A DNA stretch of 64,000 nucleotides. Source: Sebastes aleutianus (Eukaryota > Chordata > Actinopteri > Perciformes > Sebastidae). Position 1 is the first letter of the stretch. The number at the start of each line of letters is the position of its first letter. The DNA is taken from positions 7,070,834 through 7,134,833 of the forward strand of contig CAKAKS010000060.1 of NCBI GenBank assembly GCA_916700875.1. Reading direction: 5' to 3'. This document shows, piece by piece, positions 1-12,335 of the stretch. The notes under the pieces are model-generated. The model was given only the letters and a program-made list of their open reading frames with translations, did not search any database and was not told the DNA's origin. Position numbers and translations under genes: made by a program.

Positions 1-840
1 TACATATCATGATACAGGTGTAACGATTCAATATATTGCGATATATTGTGATACTGTAAACAGGGAGATAATATTGTGATTTTTTCTAATTTAATGTTAG
101 GAAAACTGTCATAGTATAAAGAACACACCACCATATGTATAAAATCGGAGTAAAAAAACACACCATTGTGTGAAATGGCTACTATGGAGACTAACATCAT
201 AGCATATGAATACAATTGGGACTCATTGGATCCACAAGAGTTTCAGCTTTACGGTGATACCCAATCTATGTAATTCAAGACTATTTAGGGACCCCAGTAT
301 GCAGAAATATTAAAATACACCATTTTAGAATAGGCATTTGTATGGCATTCAAGGTTTTTGCCCCAAACTGCATGTGATTATCATGAAGTGGGCATGTCTG
401 TAAAGGGGAGACTCGTGGGTACCCATAGAACCCATTTTCATTCACATATCTTGAGGTCAGAGGTCAAGACACCCCTTTGAAAATGGCCATGTTTTCCTCG
501 CCAAAATGTTGGGTAATTTGGAGCGTTATTTAAACTCCTTGACAACATGCAAGTATGACAGGGTAGCAACAGATTATTTAGGTTTTCTAGTTTCATATGA
601 TATCAGTATCTTCACTCTAGCTTGAAGACTGAGCCCGTTACAACCTCCGAAAGAAAGAAAAGTGTCTGGCAGGCCGTAGGATTTTTAAGAGGTTGATTAA
701 AAACCGATAGTGTTTTGGAGAATCAATCGCAAAACATAATATTGCTATACTCATGTGTATCAATATTTTCTTACACCCCTAATGCTCACACTGTAGTTCA
801 TTTACTTATGACATCTAATTTTGTTTCATCTGAGTAATCT
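1..840. repeat. Repeat-derived sequence beyond the pabpc1 stop exon
   Basis: No exon is visible here. Bases about 165-660 match, in opposite orientation, a copy at about 55355-55830. Both share a stretch reading GTGATACCCAATCTATGTAA (55.6 kb carries the complement with small changes) and the block ATAGAACCCATTTTCATTCA. The last part, about 320-660, is the core of the dispersed family whose most complete copy lies at 59229-59840. AT-rich sequence at 1-130 and 720-790 resembles degraded ends of other fish repeats. This stretch is probably the last pabpc1 intron or its 3' flank. Confidence 0.6.
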
Positions 841-876
841 AATACTTATATCAAAAATAAAATCCCCACACTCACC

Positions 877-2888
877 TTAGACGCTGGGAACACCAGCAGG
901 TGTGGTAGACTTCTGAGCAGCCTCCTTGGCCTGGTGGGCCTGAAGCACAGCAACAGCCTCATCCACCTAAAAAAAAACAACACAAAACACTTGCATATGA
1001 AGCATTACCATTGAACTCATTCAAGCAGCAAGTTACAGCACAATCAGTTAATCCATGGACCAGGCTAATGTAAATTTAGAGGAACAAGGATGTTTTTTTA
1101 AACGGAAAAAGGAGGAAATAATGACGGCCAACAGGTTCCAGATATCCATCTAACAGATTAGCCATTAACTGACCTTTGAGCGCAGCGACTCGGGTGACTC
1201 AAGCATGTGGAGGAGTTCGGAGTTGTCGATCTCCAGCAGCATACCGGTGATCTTGCCTGCCAGGCTGGGGTGCATGCTCTGGATCAGGGGGAACAGACGC
1301 TCACCTGAAGGAAGAAGAACGGTCGTCAACAACTATTTTAAGGTTATGAAACAGACTTAATGTGTCAAATAACTTCTACTGGTTTCCCAGAACAGTTCTG
1401 CTCATGTTAGTTCCTCGTGAACCTCTGAACAGATTATGTACTAACCCAGCATCTGCTTCTGTTCCTGAGGAGGAGCAGCAGCCAGCATGGAGGACGTCAG
1501 GGGCTCTTGTCCTTGGACATGGACAGCAGGCTAAGGAAGGAAAAAAGATTTGAGTGCAGGGACAAATTCTAGCCAACTGTAAAAATGACTGACTGCACAG
1601 CTATCACTGTGTCATTATCACAATCAATTTCTATACAGAATGAATGACTGAAAGGCGAGTGCTGGGTGTTGTGAAGACTGTACTGTTTCAGACTAAATTA
1701 TGCTTATTGACAGGGGTAATGATTCATCTACTACATCGATGTATCGATTTATATTCCTTCGATCCAACTACATCGATAGGTACTCTGCAAGTTGTCCTTC
1801 AAGGGGGACGTATATCAATTTAAAATTGTTTTGCAACGTAAATAATCTCTTGTATCGATACTAAGAATTTGCACCTTGTATTTAAGCCCGACAAACGTTA
1901 TATGAATGTATTTTTTTAGCACTTTTAATAGTAAAGAACTGTTAAACGTTACTCCGGTTCACTCTCCCTTTGTATGACGTCATCGACATGCTCCAGCAGC
2001 GCATCTCAGAAAGACGACAACAAAACGAAGCATGGCTGATGGCGAGGAAGAGCCCGACGAGCGAGGGGTTTTCAAGCCACGTTGGAGACATTTAGGCTTT
2101 CGCAAAAAGGGAGGTGTCCTTGATAAGAAATTGCTCGCTACCATGAAAGTCAAATGAATACATACCTGCTGCATGGGGACCTGTGGCTGGGAGGTCATGT
2201 GCTGCTGGGGGTTGCGCACACCAGCTGCATATTTGTACTGGGGCATGGCGCGCACTGGGGCGGCTGTGGCTGAAGCACCGGTAGGGCGTTGGCTGAGGGC
2301 CTGGGTGGCTGAGGTGAGGAAGGTGAAAGGGGCACTTCATCAAAACTGCATCGGTGATTAACAGGCAGCGACAGAGGAACAAGATATAGCAGATTCTGTG
2401 TTCTGAAAGCTGAAATACTTACGCATACGCTGGGAAGCCATCATGCGTGGGACCTGCGTGTTGGGGGTGGCGGTGGGACGGATGGTGTTGAAGGTCTGGG
2501 GCCTGGGGGCTGATGGGCGCATGGCGTTGGGCATGTTTTGGAAGTCTGAAGGAAGAGGAAACAACATTAAAAATCCACAATGAAGCAGTTAGAATTCAGT
2601 TCTGAAGAGTGCTTAATTTGTGATTAATTGCGATTACCTACGGACAACCATGAGATTAATCCCGATTAAATATTTTAATCAATTGACTGCCCTAGTTAAA
2701 ATCACATGGAATCAGGTGAAATACGATGTTTCTACTTACGTTGAGGACGCACTCCTTGAGTGGCCCAACGGGGGCTGGGGCGGAGCTGGGCCAGCTGGTT
2801 GGCGGAATAGTATGCAGCACGGTTCTGGGCCTGAGTGGGACGAAGCTAAAGATTTAGCATTACATAGACTCTCCACGGTACTGAAACA

Positions 2889-2919
<31 letters not shown>

Positions 2920-5900
2920 CATCCAACAGAAGTGGTGGCAACGAAATAATCAAACATGATAAGCTGTATGTCATGTATACTCAACGCAAATTGGCCGGGG
3001 AGGATGGGAGACTCACCTGAGGTATAGCGGCCATGAAATAGCCTGAGGGTGGGGCAGGCTGATATGGGTTGAGGACCGGGTTGGGCACAGCGCGGACTGT
3101 GGCCATCCTCTGCATGTACTGGTTGGTGAGATGGGCTTGACGCTCCTCCTTGCGCTGGGCCAGGGCCACATACAGTGGCTTTGTAGCAACAATGCGCCCA
3201 TTCATCTCCGTTACAGCTTTAGTGGCCTCCTCTGGGGAAGAGAAGCAAACGAAGCCAAAGCCTTTGCTGCGGCCACCCTCCATCATCACCTATGGGGGAA
3301 GAAACCGATAAGCATACATTCTGATAAATTATCATCTTGTTAATCACCATAAAATTGCATTAAAATCTAAACAACTGAACTCAATCTGTAACCAAGCCAT
3401 GAAATATTACAAATCAAAGAGTGAAGCTTTTACCTTAGCACTTGTAATGGTTCCGAATGGAGAGAATTCTTTACGCAGGCGCTCGTCATCTAGGCCATCA
3501 TCCAGGTTTTTCACATACAGATTGACACCCTGGTAAATGGAAAATGACATTGTCATGTTTTGTAACAAACCAAAGTTACACATGAAGAATGAGTCAAATC
3601 AGCTCTTATGCTGTGTTCAGACTAAGAGCGAGGCAAATTTTCACCACGCTTTACTCGCGCGACTTGGGCCGCCGGTATTATTTGTGTTTATTCACACTAG
3701 ATGCGCCAGAGAGGAAAAGGAGCTCGTCTCCATAGATACCAACAACTTGTCTTTCCATTTCCACCATCAACCATGGAAGTCCCATATATGTCCGAAAAAC
3801 AAAACATTGTCATGTCTGGGTTCATAACATCACCCGTCGGCAAGCTGCCATTGCATTGACTGTATCTAACAAGCCACACGTCGCTACTGCAGTATGAACC
3901 CGAAATAAAACAGATTGTGCTGGGATTTAATTGCAATAAACACATCGAAAGGATGCCGAAATAACTACATATTAATACCGATTTGTAAAAAGACTGAATT
4001 CATGCTTTGTCAGGTTGTCCGCAAGAGGACAAGCAAACAACTTTTAAAATGCTTGCTTTCTGAATGGAGTTTGGATCGATCAGTGCCAGGCTATGCAGCT
4101 GCTCCATAAACACTCAAAGTAACGTCATCTAGAAATAAATACGGCAGCGACGTTGTTGTTTCTACCATAGACAGTCCGTGGTTTATACACATACATTTAT
4201 ACACGGAGTTTCGTCCGGTCTCTGTACAGATATGATGGACTATCGTAGACGGATACAAGATTCAACGTCTGCGATGACAGGAGGAGAATCTCAAGGCGAT
4301 TGGCATTCACGACACAGCGTCATGCAAATTTCTTGCTCGAGTTGTAATACTTCCAACTCCCGCAAATACGCAAATTCCGCGCTCTCTCGTCATTCGCGTC
4401 GCAAAGTTGCGTCCATTCGCTTCTTTGCATTGACTTTGTATGTAACCATGCCGCGCGAAAAAAGTTCACTTCAATCTTGGCGTGAACACGCCAAGATTGA
4501 AGTGAACTTTTTTCTTAGTTTAGTTTTTCTTAGTTTAGTTTATTAGTCTTGTAGAGCCAGCCACGATTGTATCCGGAAACAAACTAGCTGAAATGAGGTT
4601 TTGGATGGCAGCAAAATCCGCCGCCAATGGAGCTACAATCCTCACCGCTATTCGTAATTTGAACTACGGGGCCCAAGATATACCCCCTAATGGAGCAACT
4701 TGACACTAAGTTAAGGGGAGGGGGGTATCAAGGCTCAGAATGCATTTTATTTGTGAAGGGGGCGTGTTCAAGCTAACACCCTGTCATGTGCTCTATGAAA
4801 TTGCTATGAAAGAGTAGACGGTCAACAAACCTGGTATCTGGTCATGCGATCCTGTTTCATCTGCTCAAATTTACGCTTGAGCTCATTCTGGCGCTCCCCT
4901 TTCTTCTGTGCGCGGCCCACATACACCTGTCTGCCATTCATTTCTTTACCATTCATGTCGTCCACAGCCTGCAATGAAATAAGCAACAGACAACTGAAAC
5001 AGACGGCATGTTTGTGTTGACTCAAAGCCATCAGCAGAAGTACAAGAGACAAGATAAGATACATATTATGGGGCAATGTCCACTAAGAAAAGAACCAGGA
5101 ACTGGTATTAACCTTCTGTGCATCTTCGTGTCTCTCGAAGCTGACGAAGCCGAATCCCTTGGATTTGCCACTCTCATCGGTCATAACCCGGATACTGAGT
5201 GCAGGCCCTACAGAATTACAACAGCTATCAATACATATTCAAAAGTATTCCAAATCACACAGGTAACCTGCTGTCAACGGTTGTTAACGGCATGCTGTTA
5301 ACTGCATGTTTTGTTTTTGGAATTTTATAAATGTCTTACCGTATTTACCAAACAACTCTTTAAGCTTCTCGTCATCCATGTCCTCCCCAAAGTTCTTGAT
5401 GTAGACGTTGGTAAACTCCCTGGCACGTGCCCCGAGCTCAGCTTCCCTCTCTTTACGGGACTTGAAGCGTCCAACAAATCTGTTGGTCAAATAATGTAAA
5501 ATATTGGAACAAATCACACATACCAAGACAAGACATTCCCTAACTCTTTAACTACTGTGATATTCCAATAAATTTGCATTGCATTGTGGGATATTTATGC
5601 CGCCATAGTGTCCAGCGTTGCATACTGTAATATTTCACAAGAAGTAGTATGCAATTTGTGTACTATTGGGGTCATACTAAAGTTTCGGATGTACTAAAAT
5701 ATCTCACATACTGTACTAAATAGCATGCTAGTGTGTCATTTTGAACGCAACCATTGATAAGGACTGGAATGTTCCCTACTTATAGTACTGTAAGATGGTC
5801 AAAACTCTGCCCAGCTCTCTGGGAGTTTTGTTATTCCTCAAATTGGTTGTATGAAAACAGAAAGTACATTAGGCATGACTGGAGATGTGTTTGTGGACAA

Positions 5901-8074
5901 GATGCAGTTAAACACAAACTTTGATTAGATGTAAAAAAAAAAAAAAAAAAAACACATGTTAATCCGACTCCCCCAAAATATTATTTGTACGAGTGTAATT
6001 GTAGTCCCACTTACACTTTTCTGTCATTGAGCAACATGCCATTCATTTTCTCAATGGCCCGCTCAGCAGCCTCGTGGGTCTCAAAGTGCACAAAGCCGTA
6101 ACCCTTTGAGCCATTTTCATCACAAACAACCTTGGAGAGGGGAGATTTGAGCATGTCAAAACAATCCCAAACACCATGCATTTAAAAACACGTCAGACAC
6201 AAACAATCCTCTTCAATCTGGTGCAATCTTTAGTCATGCAAACTATCGGTCTGTATGTAAAACACTCAAACGCAAAAACAGAGGCCGACAAAATCAATGC
6301 TGCCCCGCCTACCTTGCAGGAAAGGATGTTTCCAAAAGCAGAGAAGGTGTCGTAGAGGGCCTTGTTATCAATGGACTTGTCCAGGTTCTTGATGAAGATG
6401 TTGCCCACTCCACTCTTCCTCAGTGAGGGATCACGCTGGGACCACATGATGCGGAGGGGCCTGCCTTTGATCACATCAAAGTTCATGGTGTCCAGGGCTC
6501 GCTCAGCTGAAAACAAGACCCAATATGTTAAGACTTCTGAGGACACTAGGTTCATATGCAGGGTTGGAAATGAACTTTTTGGTGCACCTGCCACTGTGTC
6601 TGGTGGATTCTAAAATCTAGCAGCCCCTCAATAGACTACCATTGTTTTTTTGGGCTTGTTTTCCTGAAAAGTCGCTTACAAATATTGGTAGTCGCGGGTT
6701 GCATTTCTTTGGGCTTGTTTCTATAATGTAGTTGCTTATTTGGGCTTGTTCCTGTCTCTCTCCTCTACACCAATCAAGTTTGTCCTGTTGCAAGATCCGT
6801 ACACAACCCCAGCAACCGCCACCACTCAGTGGTGTTGTTGTTGTTGTTGTGGTGGTGGTGGTGGTGAGACAAATCTTTGGGGGGTTAATGGAGTTAAGCT
6901 AACAATACCAGGTACTAAGTCAGCGAAATATGGCAAAAAAAGTACAACAAAGACTGGGAAAAAGAGTGGATTTAAAGATTACAAAGGTTGATTCGAAGGC
7001 AGTTTGCCATTTTTCTAAGTGTGATATACGAGTACATCATGCTGATCTGGTTCAACATGTTGGCACTGAAAACCATAAAAGAAGCGCAGCACCATTCTCT
7101 TTAATGTGGCCTACCGACATTGGATTCACTGTCTGCAAAAATTAAATTAAATGTTCAACTTCTTTAAGTATAGTTGACGAGAAAAATGTGAAGTTACAGG
7201 CAAAAAATGTGTGCAAAAATTAAATAAAATCTTCTACTACTTTAAGTTTAGTTTACAAGAAGTTACAAACTAAAAGACGATGCAAAAATGAAAAGAAATG
7301 CATGCAATCCAAAATAAATTCATACATATATATGAAGTGATCAAGTGGCCACCTCTCTCTCTCTCATAGTGTGGTAGGTAGGTACAGTATGGTCGCTTGT
7401 TCTGGGCTTTTTTGGGGGGAGTTGCTTCTTTAGGGCTTCTTTCTACAGATCATGTTGCTTGTTTCTCTTGCAGGATCTGGCAACACTGCTTTCAGGAAGT
7501 GACGACGTAAATTACTGCTCAGTGCGTCCGAAAAAGATACATACTGCTGTTTATTTACACAAAAGTATGTGGAACGATAGTACACATATTGAGTATGTAG
7601 TGCACAGTATAAGATCTCGGAGGAAGCCTAGGTTCATATGTCTGATATGCCTGCTGCAATAGCTTCACTACAGCTATAGAAATAAATAAAACAGATGCAT
7701 GACATGTTCAGTACATAATCTAAAATTGTGCTGACTAAAACACACATTATGCTGCTCAATGCAGCAGAGATGCAGGGACATGACAAGCAATGGTTACAGT
7801 ACACGATCAAAATGGAGTCAGATGGTACCATCCCACTAGCACCAGCACTACTTGCTATACATCACGTTATGGTGAACTTACCATCAGCTGGCTGCTGGAA
7901 GTTGACATAGGCATAGCCAAGGGACCGGCGGGTGATCATGTCTCTGCAGACCCTGATGGACAGGATGGGCCCGGCCGGGCTGAACTTCTCGTAGAGCATG
8001 GCCTCGGTCACGTCTGGGTGCAGGTCTCCCACATAGAGGGAAGCCATCGGGTAGCTGGGCGCGCTGGGATTCAT
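877..8074 (-). CDS. pabpc1: Cytoplasmic poly(A)-binding protein 1, 14 coding exons
   Basis: The product binds mRNA poly(A) tails in the cytoplasm and bridges to eIF4G and other partners through its C-terminal MLLE domain. Coding exons on the minus strand, 5' to 3', are 8074-7882, 6506-6313, 6130-6015, 5479-5340, 5207-5113, 4968-4831, 3529-3434, 3289-3017, 2830-2740, 2545-2423, 2308-2166, 1530-1446, 1304-1174 and 966-877. All joins keep frame and give 635 residues; human PABPC1 has 636. The start reads MNPSAPSYPMASLYVGDLHP. Four RRMs fall near residues 11-89, 99-175, 191-268 and 294-370. A Pro/Gln-rich linker follows, then MLLE (ITGMLLEIDNSELLHMLES), and the protein ends GVPSV. The stop codon is followed by GTGAG one base later, so the 3' UTR probably continues in an exon outside the window. 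Teleosts often carry a and b copies; I cannot tell which this is. Confidence 0.96.
2614..2698 (-). repeat. Terminal fragment of the CTAGGGCTGTCAA repeat family (pabpc1 intron)
   Basis: About 85 bp between pabpc1 exons match the end of the family seen complete at 59229-59840: GATTAATTGCGATTACCTACGG is followed by the terminus AATTGACTGCCCTAG. Only this end is present. Confidence 0.7.
2891..2920 (+). repeat. (ATT)n microsatellite
   Basis: About ten uninterrupted ATT/TTA units lie in a pabpc1 intron. An open frame through this run, giving poly-Tyr, is an artefact. Confidence 0.95.
3605..4545. mobile_element. CpG-rich transposon-like insertion in a pabpc1 intron
   Basis: This intron (3530-4830) holds about 0.9 kb of sequence richer in CpG than its surroundings. 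It begins near TGCTGTGTTCAGACTAAGAG and ends in a perfect palindrome (4457-4514). Motifs such as GCGAGG, TCGCGTCGC and GCGCGA resemble the ends of fish cut-and-paste DNA elements, but I could not define a target duplication or assign a superfamily. Open frames inside it look like chance. Confidence 0.5.
4457..4514. repeat. Perfect 28-bp palindrome with 2-nt spacer
   Basis: Bases 4457-4484 are the exact reverse complement of 4487-4514, separated by AA. The arm begins GAAAAAAGTTCACTTCAATC and ends TTGGCGTG. Confidence 0.97.
6610..7470 (+). mobile_element. DNA-transposon fragment with BED-like zinc-finger coding remnant
   Basis: The intron between pabpc1 exons 1 and 2 contains repeat sequence that recurs inverted in a grhl2 intron (about 37500-37990). 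Both have a GTT/GGT or GCC-rich run next to GAGACAAATCTT, and a TGGGCTTGTTT/AAACAAGCCCA motif repeated near the edge. A short frame at 6930-7145 reads AVCHFSKCDIRVHHADLVQH and then GTENHK. That is C-x4-C with two downstream His in a BED/C2H2-like pattern typical of hAT transposases. Little else of a transposase is left, so this is a relic. Confidence 0.6.
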
Positions 8075-8678
8075 GACTGCGTGTTCTCAGGCTATACGAC
8101 AACTGTATTAATTATATTAGCTCGGTATAGTATTTGACAACCGTCAGCCAATAAAAGCCTCCTGTATGAAGAGGTCTCAGTCTCTTTAATAATCAAGAGC
8201 GCAGACACATGTACTGGCTAGCTTAGCAGTTAGCAACATGGGCTAATTAATGTTAGCTTGATTAGCAAGATGTCGGAGCGAGGCCTATAACCGATGAGGC
8301 TCGCAGGCTGCACCGTTTTGACTCAGTGAGCTAAATAACTGGTAGGAAACGAAACAAATATGCTCGTTTACTCGAATGACAAAGCCCTTAAAGGGAGAGA
8401 TAAGTGGTTAACAATATAACAGGCTGGCGGTGTATACCCACGCTTTGCACAATGAGGCTAACTGCTTGGTTGCTAACGGGGCTCTCCTTCTTCTTCTTCA
8501 GCGTCTCTTCTTGTTCGCGTTGTAAATGAAATCCTGCTTCACCGATTTTTATTTTTCTTATAAAAATATGTCTGCGTGTGCTCTCTAGCTTTTGGTTTGT
8601 TTCATAATAATACAACGTGTGCCGAGACTAGCTCCGGAGCACACCCTACGCAGACGGATTACGGGAATGAAAGGAAGG
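8075..8678 (-). promoter_or_regulatory. pabpc1: pabpc1 5' UTR and candidate TOP-type start site
   Basis: No splice acceptor lies directly upstream of the pabpc1 ATG, so the 5' UTR is taken as continuous with exon 1. On the minus strand a pyrimidine run CCTTCCTTTC begins at 8678. It would suit the 5' terminal oligopyrimidine start known for PABPC1 mRNA and would give a 5' UTR of about 600 nt, close to the long human one. An A-rich stretch lies about 110-135 nt into that leader (8545-8570). A purine-rich GAAGAAGAAG run follows near 8490. The start site is inferred from motif and length only. Confidence 0.4.
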
Positions 8679-8719
8679 TCGGTGGAGGTTGTTTCGCGAT
8701 TCTACTCTACGAGACCACG

Positions 8720-9060
8720 GTGCGCTCACCGGGTCGTGTCTAGAAGGGAACCAGCAAACTGGGGGGGGGAACTCTCGCGAGATTGTTAATGTTAGTCGTT
8801 GATCTCGAATTAGATAAGGTTTGGCATCGACACCTCGAATGGTTACATTTAGATATTGATCTCGAGTAGTTAAGGTTAGGCATTGACCCCCGAATAATTA
8901 AGTTTAGGATTGGTCTATCGGCAACGAGTCTCGCGAGAGTTTGTGCACGTTTTATGCCGGTCGATTTCAGATCAGATTCTGCAGTTTGCGGGTTACCTTC
9001 TGGGGTTGACGCCACACATCTCGCGATATTTCCCGATTGATTTGACTACCCGATGCAGTC
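8720..9060. repeat. Dispersed repeat with CTCGCGAGA motifs upstream of pabpc1
   Basis: The stretch contains two TCTCGCGAGA-type palindromes and a GGTTAGGCATTGACC block that recurs near 46085-46140. It overlaps or lies just upstream of the likely pabpc1 start, so a promoter role for the TCTCGCGAGA motif is possible. That motif is known from housekeeping promoters. Confidence 0.5.
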
Positions 9061-9141
9061 ATGTTTCCCTGAGACAGCGAAAGTGATGCTGTGACCTCAC
9101 CATGAAGCAGAACTATCCATATAAGAATTATCTACATATTA

Positions 9142-9444
9142 TCTAGGAATTAATATCATACGATAACTCTCATCTTCTAGAAAAAAAGATACATTAGCTT
9201 GGTGGTTAATAAATATATATATAAAAATGTCCCCTAACTGGAGAGTAAATAAGGGAATTTGTTTTTATACAAAATTAAAGGGGGACATTTAGAGTTCTGT
9301 TTTAAGACACTGTCTGAAATAAGGGCATTTCTCGGCAATCTAGGAATTAATATCATACAATAACTCATCTTTTAGAAAAAAAAATACATTAGCTTGGTGG
9401 TCAATATATACAGTATATATATATATACAGTATATATATATATA

Positions 9445-9484
<40 letters not shown>

Positions 9485-9592
9485 GTCCCCTAACTGGAAA
9501 GTAAATAAGGGAATTTGTTTCCATACAAAATGAAAGGGGGATATTTAGTTGTGTTTTAAGACACTGTCTGAAATAAGGGCATTTCTCGGCAG
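9142..9592. repeat. Direct tandem duplication of about 200-250 bp, expanded by (TA)n
   Basis: Unit 1 (about 9142-9339) and unit 2 (about 9340-9592) both run from ATCTAGGAATTAATATCATA to AAGGGCATTTCTCGGCA. They differ by point changes and by a long (TA)n insertion in unit 2 (about 9402-9481). They lie between pabpc1 and the 14-3-3 gene. Confidence 0.9.
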
Positions 9593-9599
9593 CTGCATC

Positions 9600-12335
9600 A
9601 AGTCTGTCGAATATCCTCCCCATTTATTTATCAATTGGTGTCTCCAGCACATATTTTGGACTGTTTTTGGCTCACCTTAGCTGAAATAAACAAAAGTGGA
9701 TGCAGTTTTTGAAGTTTACGGATACTAAAAGGTGTTACCTATGTGATCTAGGGTTACTTTATGGACAATGAAAGAGTTCACCTGCAGAAATGTTGCGAGA
9801 CCAATCACACCAGGGACATTGTTTTCCAGTGTGGCCTAAATATTCCTAAATGTTGCAGAAAACTGATTTTATGACTCCTGATGATTTCAAAAGATCCCTT
9901 AAAAAATAAAGAGGGGAAAAAAACATGTCATCTGACATCTGATCTAATCAGCTTGAACACACCTTGGAAATAATCAAGACTCATAAAATCAGTTTTCTGC
10001 AGCAATTTGGAATATATTTTGCCTATTTGGTGGCCATTTTGAAAAATGGCTGCCATGGCCCTCAGGGACCAAATTTGCAGCGCCCCGATATCTATATCTT
10101 TTCATAACATTTGTTGCTTTTATTGCAAAATGCACAATCATTATGGATATTTCAGCTTAGCTGCCCCACTATTCATACCATAGGCCGTATATAAAGAAGA
10201 TACCCTATTTGTTTTGCATCACCCACATGCTACAGTTGAATGTTATCATGATTACACTTATGTGCAGACCGAGTGAGGGCAAACTCTGCTGGATCAGTGC
10301 TCTGCAGATGTGCTATTTCCTGTATGTCTGTTCTCTCATGGGCAGGGTTTAAGAGATGGCACTGCAGCGCAACATTCCTCTGTGGTGGCCTTGCAGTGCC
10401 CTCCTCCCACGGGGTCATGGCAATGGGGCAGCAACACCCAGAGGGCTGTGTTAAAGGGATTTTCCTTTTCCTCCTTCCTTCAGCTGTTCATTCAAGCTTA
10501 CTGGCCTTTTGATTTTGGAACAAAACACAAGGGAGATGATGCTCCAGTCCCACGAAAATCAGAAATTCTTCACCCTTTTGTTCTTCTGACTTCTCTTATT
10601 AGTCTTCAGGAGGTGAATGAGATTTTGCAGTATTAAACTTTCCATGTCGACAGGACCGACTGTGTGTCTGAGAATTAATTGGTTGCTTGTAAATTAGATT
10701 ATGGTGCAGATTAATGTAGGGAATATGTATTTGATTTGTGTTTCTTTGGTATTTTATGATTTTGTAGATATTTGACCAAAATGTTACAATGTTCGAGTAA
10801 AAGATATCAATATACCAATTACAAAAAAACTTTCCATGTCTCCTGTCTCCAAAGGTCCAGCATATTCAAGTGTGTGGCCTGTGTACTTATACCGTAGTTA
10901 TATTTTCCTTGACATGATACAAAGGAAAAAAAGGCATCATTGACCACAGCAACAGCAGGGTATTTGCATTAGAGACACTGAATCAAACTGGTGGTATGAA
11001 ATAAGGAGAGAGGAGGTCTGGTCTGCTCCCAGCCTCCGCCTGTGTGACTCACTTATTCCTGTACAGTGATTCACAGAACATCTCCGTTCTAATAGTTGCT
11101 GGATTTACCATCCAAATATAGCAAAATGTACTGGTTTTTGAGGTTAAGATAACCACTCCTGAGAGCTGAAAGTCATTAACGTGTATTATAGATAACTTCA
11201 AATATGTCAAAAGGAAAACTCTAAGGCTGTTGGACCACTCAAAACCACCAAAGTATCACACTTTTGGACACGTTTAAACTTTTAAATTATTTTTTTTTAT
11301 TCCACTTACATGAAATTACACATTTCTCCCCAAATAACAGTTATGCTTGGGTGTTCTGTATGAAAATTCCAAAGACATGAACAAAGCTAGCCCGCCCGAC
11401 AACAACCATCCTTACATCTCCACAAACTACTTCTTACCAACATGCAGTTTAGGCAAGTATTGAAAGAAAAAAAAGGAGAATAAAAGACAAATCAAATAAA
11501 AATCTTAAATTTGAAAAAGCAGTAACTAGATAAGCACGTGGGATTTTTTTTAAACTGTTGTGCTCATAAAAACAACAAGCTTGTGTGCTCTTGTTCTTCA
11601 AAGTTTTCTATACCTCGTAATTGATACATAGAAATACAAAAGCAGGTCACCCGAAAACAAAATAATAAAGAGTAGAAAGTTGAGCAACTGACAGTAAATG
11701 GAATGTAACCGTTGTGTTCCAACAAAACCTTGCCCTCTTGTCTCCAGCACTCTCCCGTCTTTACCTCTGCTGTCATTCCTCCTGCCAAGTACAGACTAAC
11801 AGCTGCTGTCTCCTAAGGTGTGAGGAGCCAACGCCTCATGTTGGGAAACCACAGATGTATCATCCAAAGATGGTGTTAATCAAGAACAGGACTGTTAACA
11901 TGAATAGGATACACGCGCAGTATAACTGTTTTCGGACTCTAAAAGCTCAACCAGCTGCATGTTTCATGAGTTGAGAACATGCCCTCTCACCCACCACCTC
12001 AATAATGCAACAACCCTATTGCTCCCACACACAAAAAGAAAGGTCAGCAGACAAGCAACCAACCCCAAACACACTTTACCCTTCCACATGGACCCTCCTG
12101 CCACGCAATTTAAAACTTACCCTCCCCTCCCCATCCCCTTTCCCCACAGTTACTACAAAAGAAGGAATAGTAAACCGATAGGAATGAGGTGAGTGTTGAG
12201 AGAACTAAATAGAAAAATGATGGAGAGAATTGGACGACAATGATGATAATAATAAGGTGGTCTCAGTGTTGATGATCATGTTGAAGATGAACCGGGATGA
12301 TGGCAGGTAGACAGGGATGACTGTGGGGGTCGGGC
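9600..12335. other. pabpc1 / 14-3-3 intergenic DNA and probable 14-3-3 3' UTR
   Basis: No gene was recognised. The part next to the 14-3-3 stop is probably its 3' UTR. One possible poly(A) signal in that direction (AATAAA on the minus strand) is at 11296-11301, giving a UTR of about 1 kb. Open frames at 10273-10636 and 11714-12192 are short, lack Kozak or splice support and match no family that I know. Confidence 0.5.

Noticed and set aside
7790..8137. 115-codon plus-strand open frame over pabpc1 exon 1
   Set aside because: It is the antisense shadow of the true exon; the minus frame gives RRM1.
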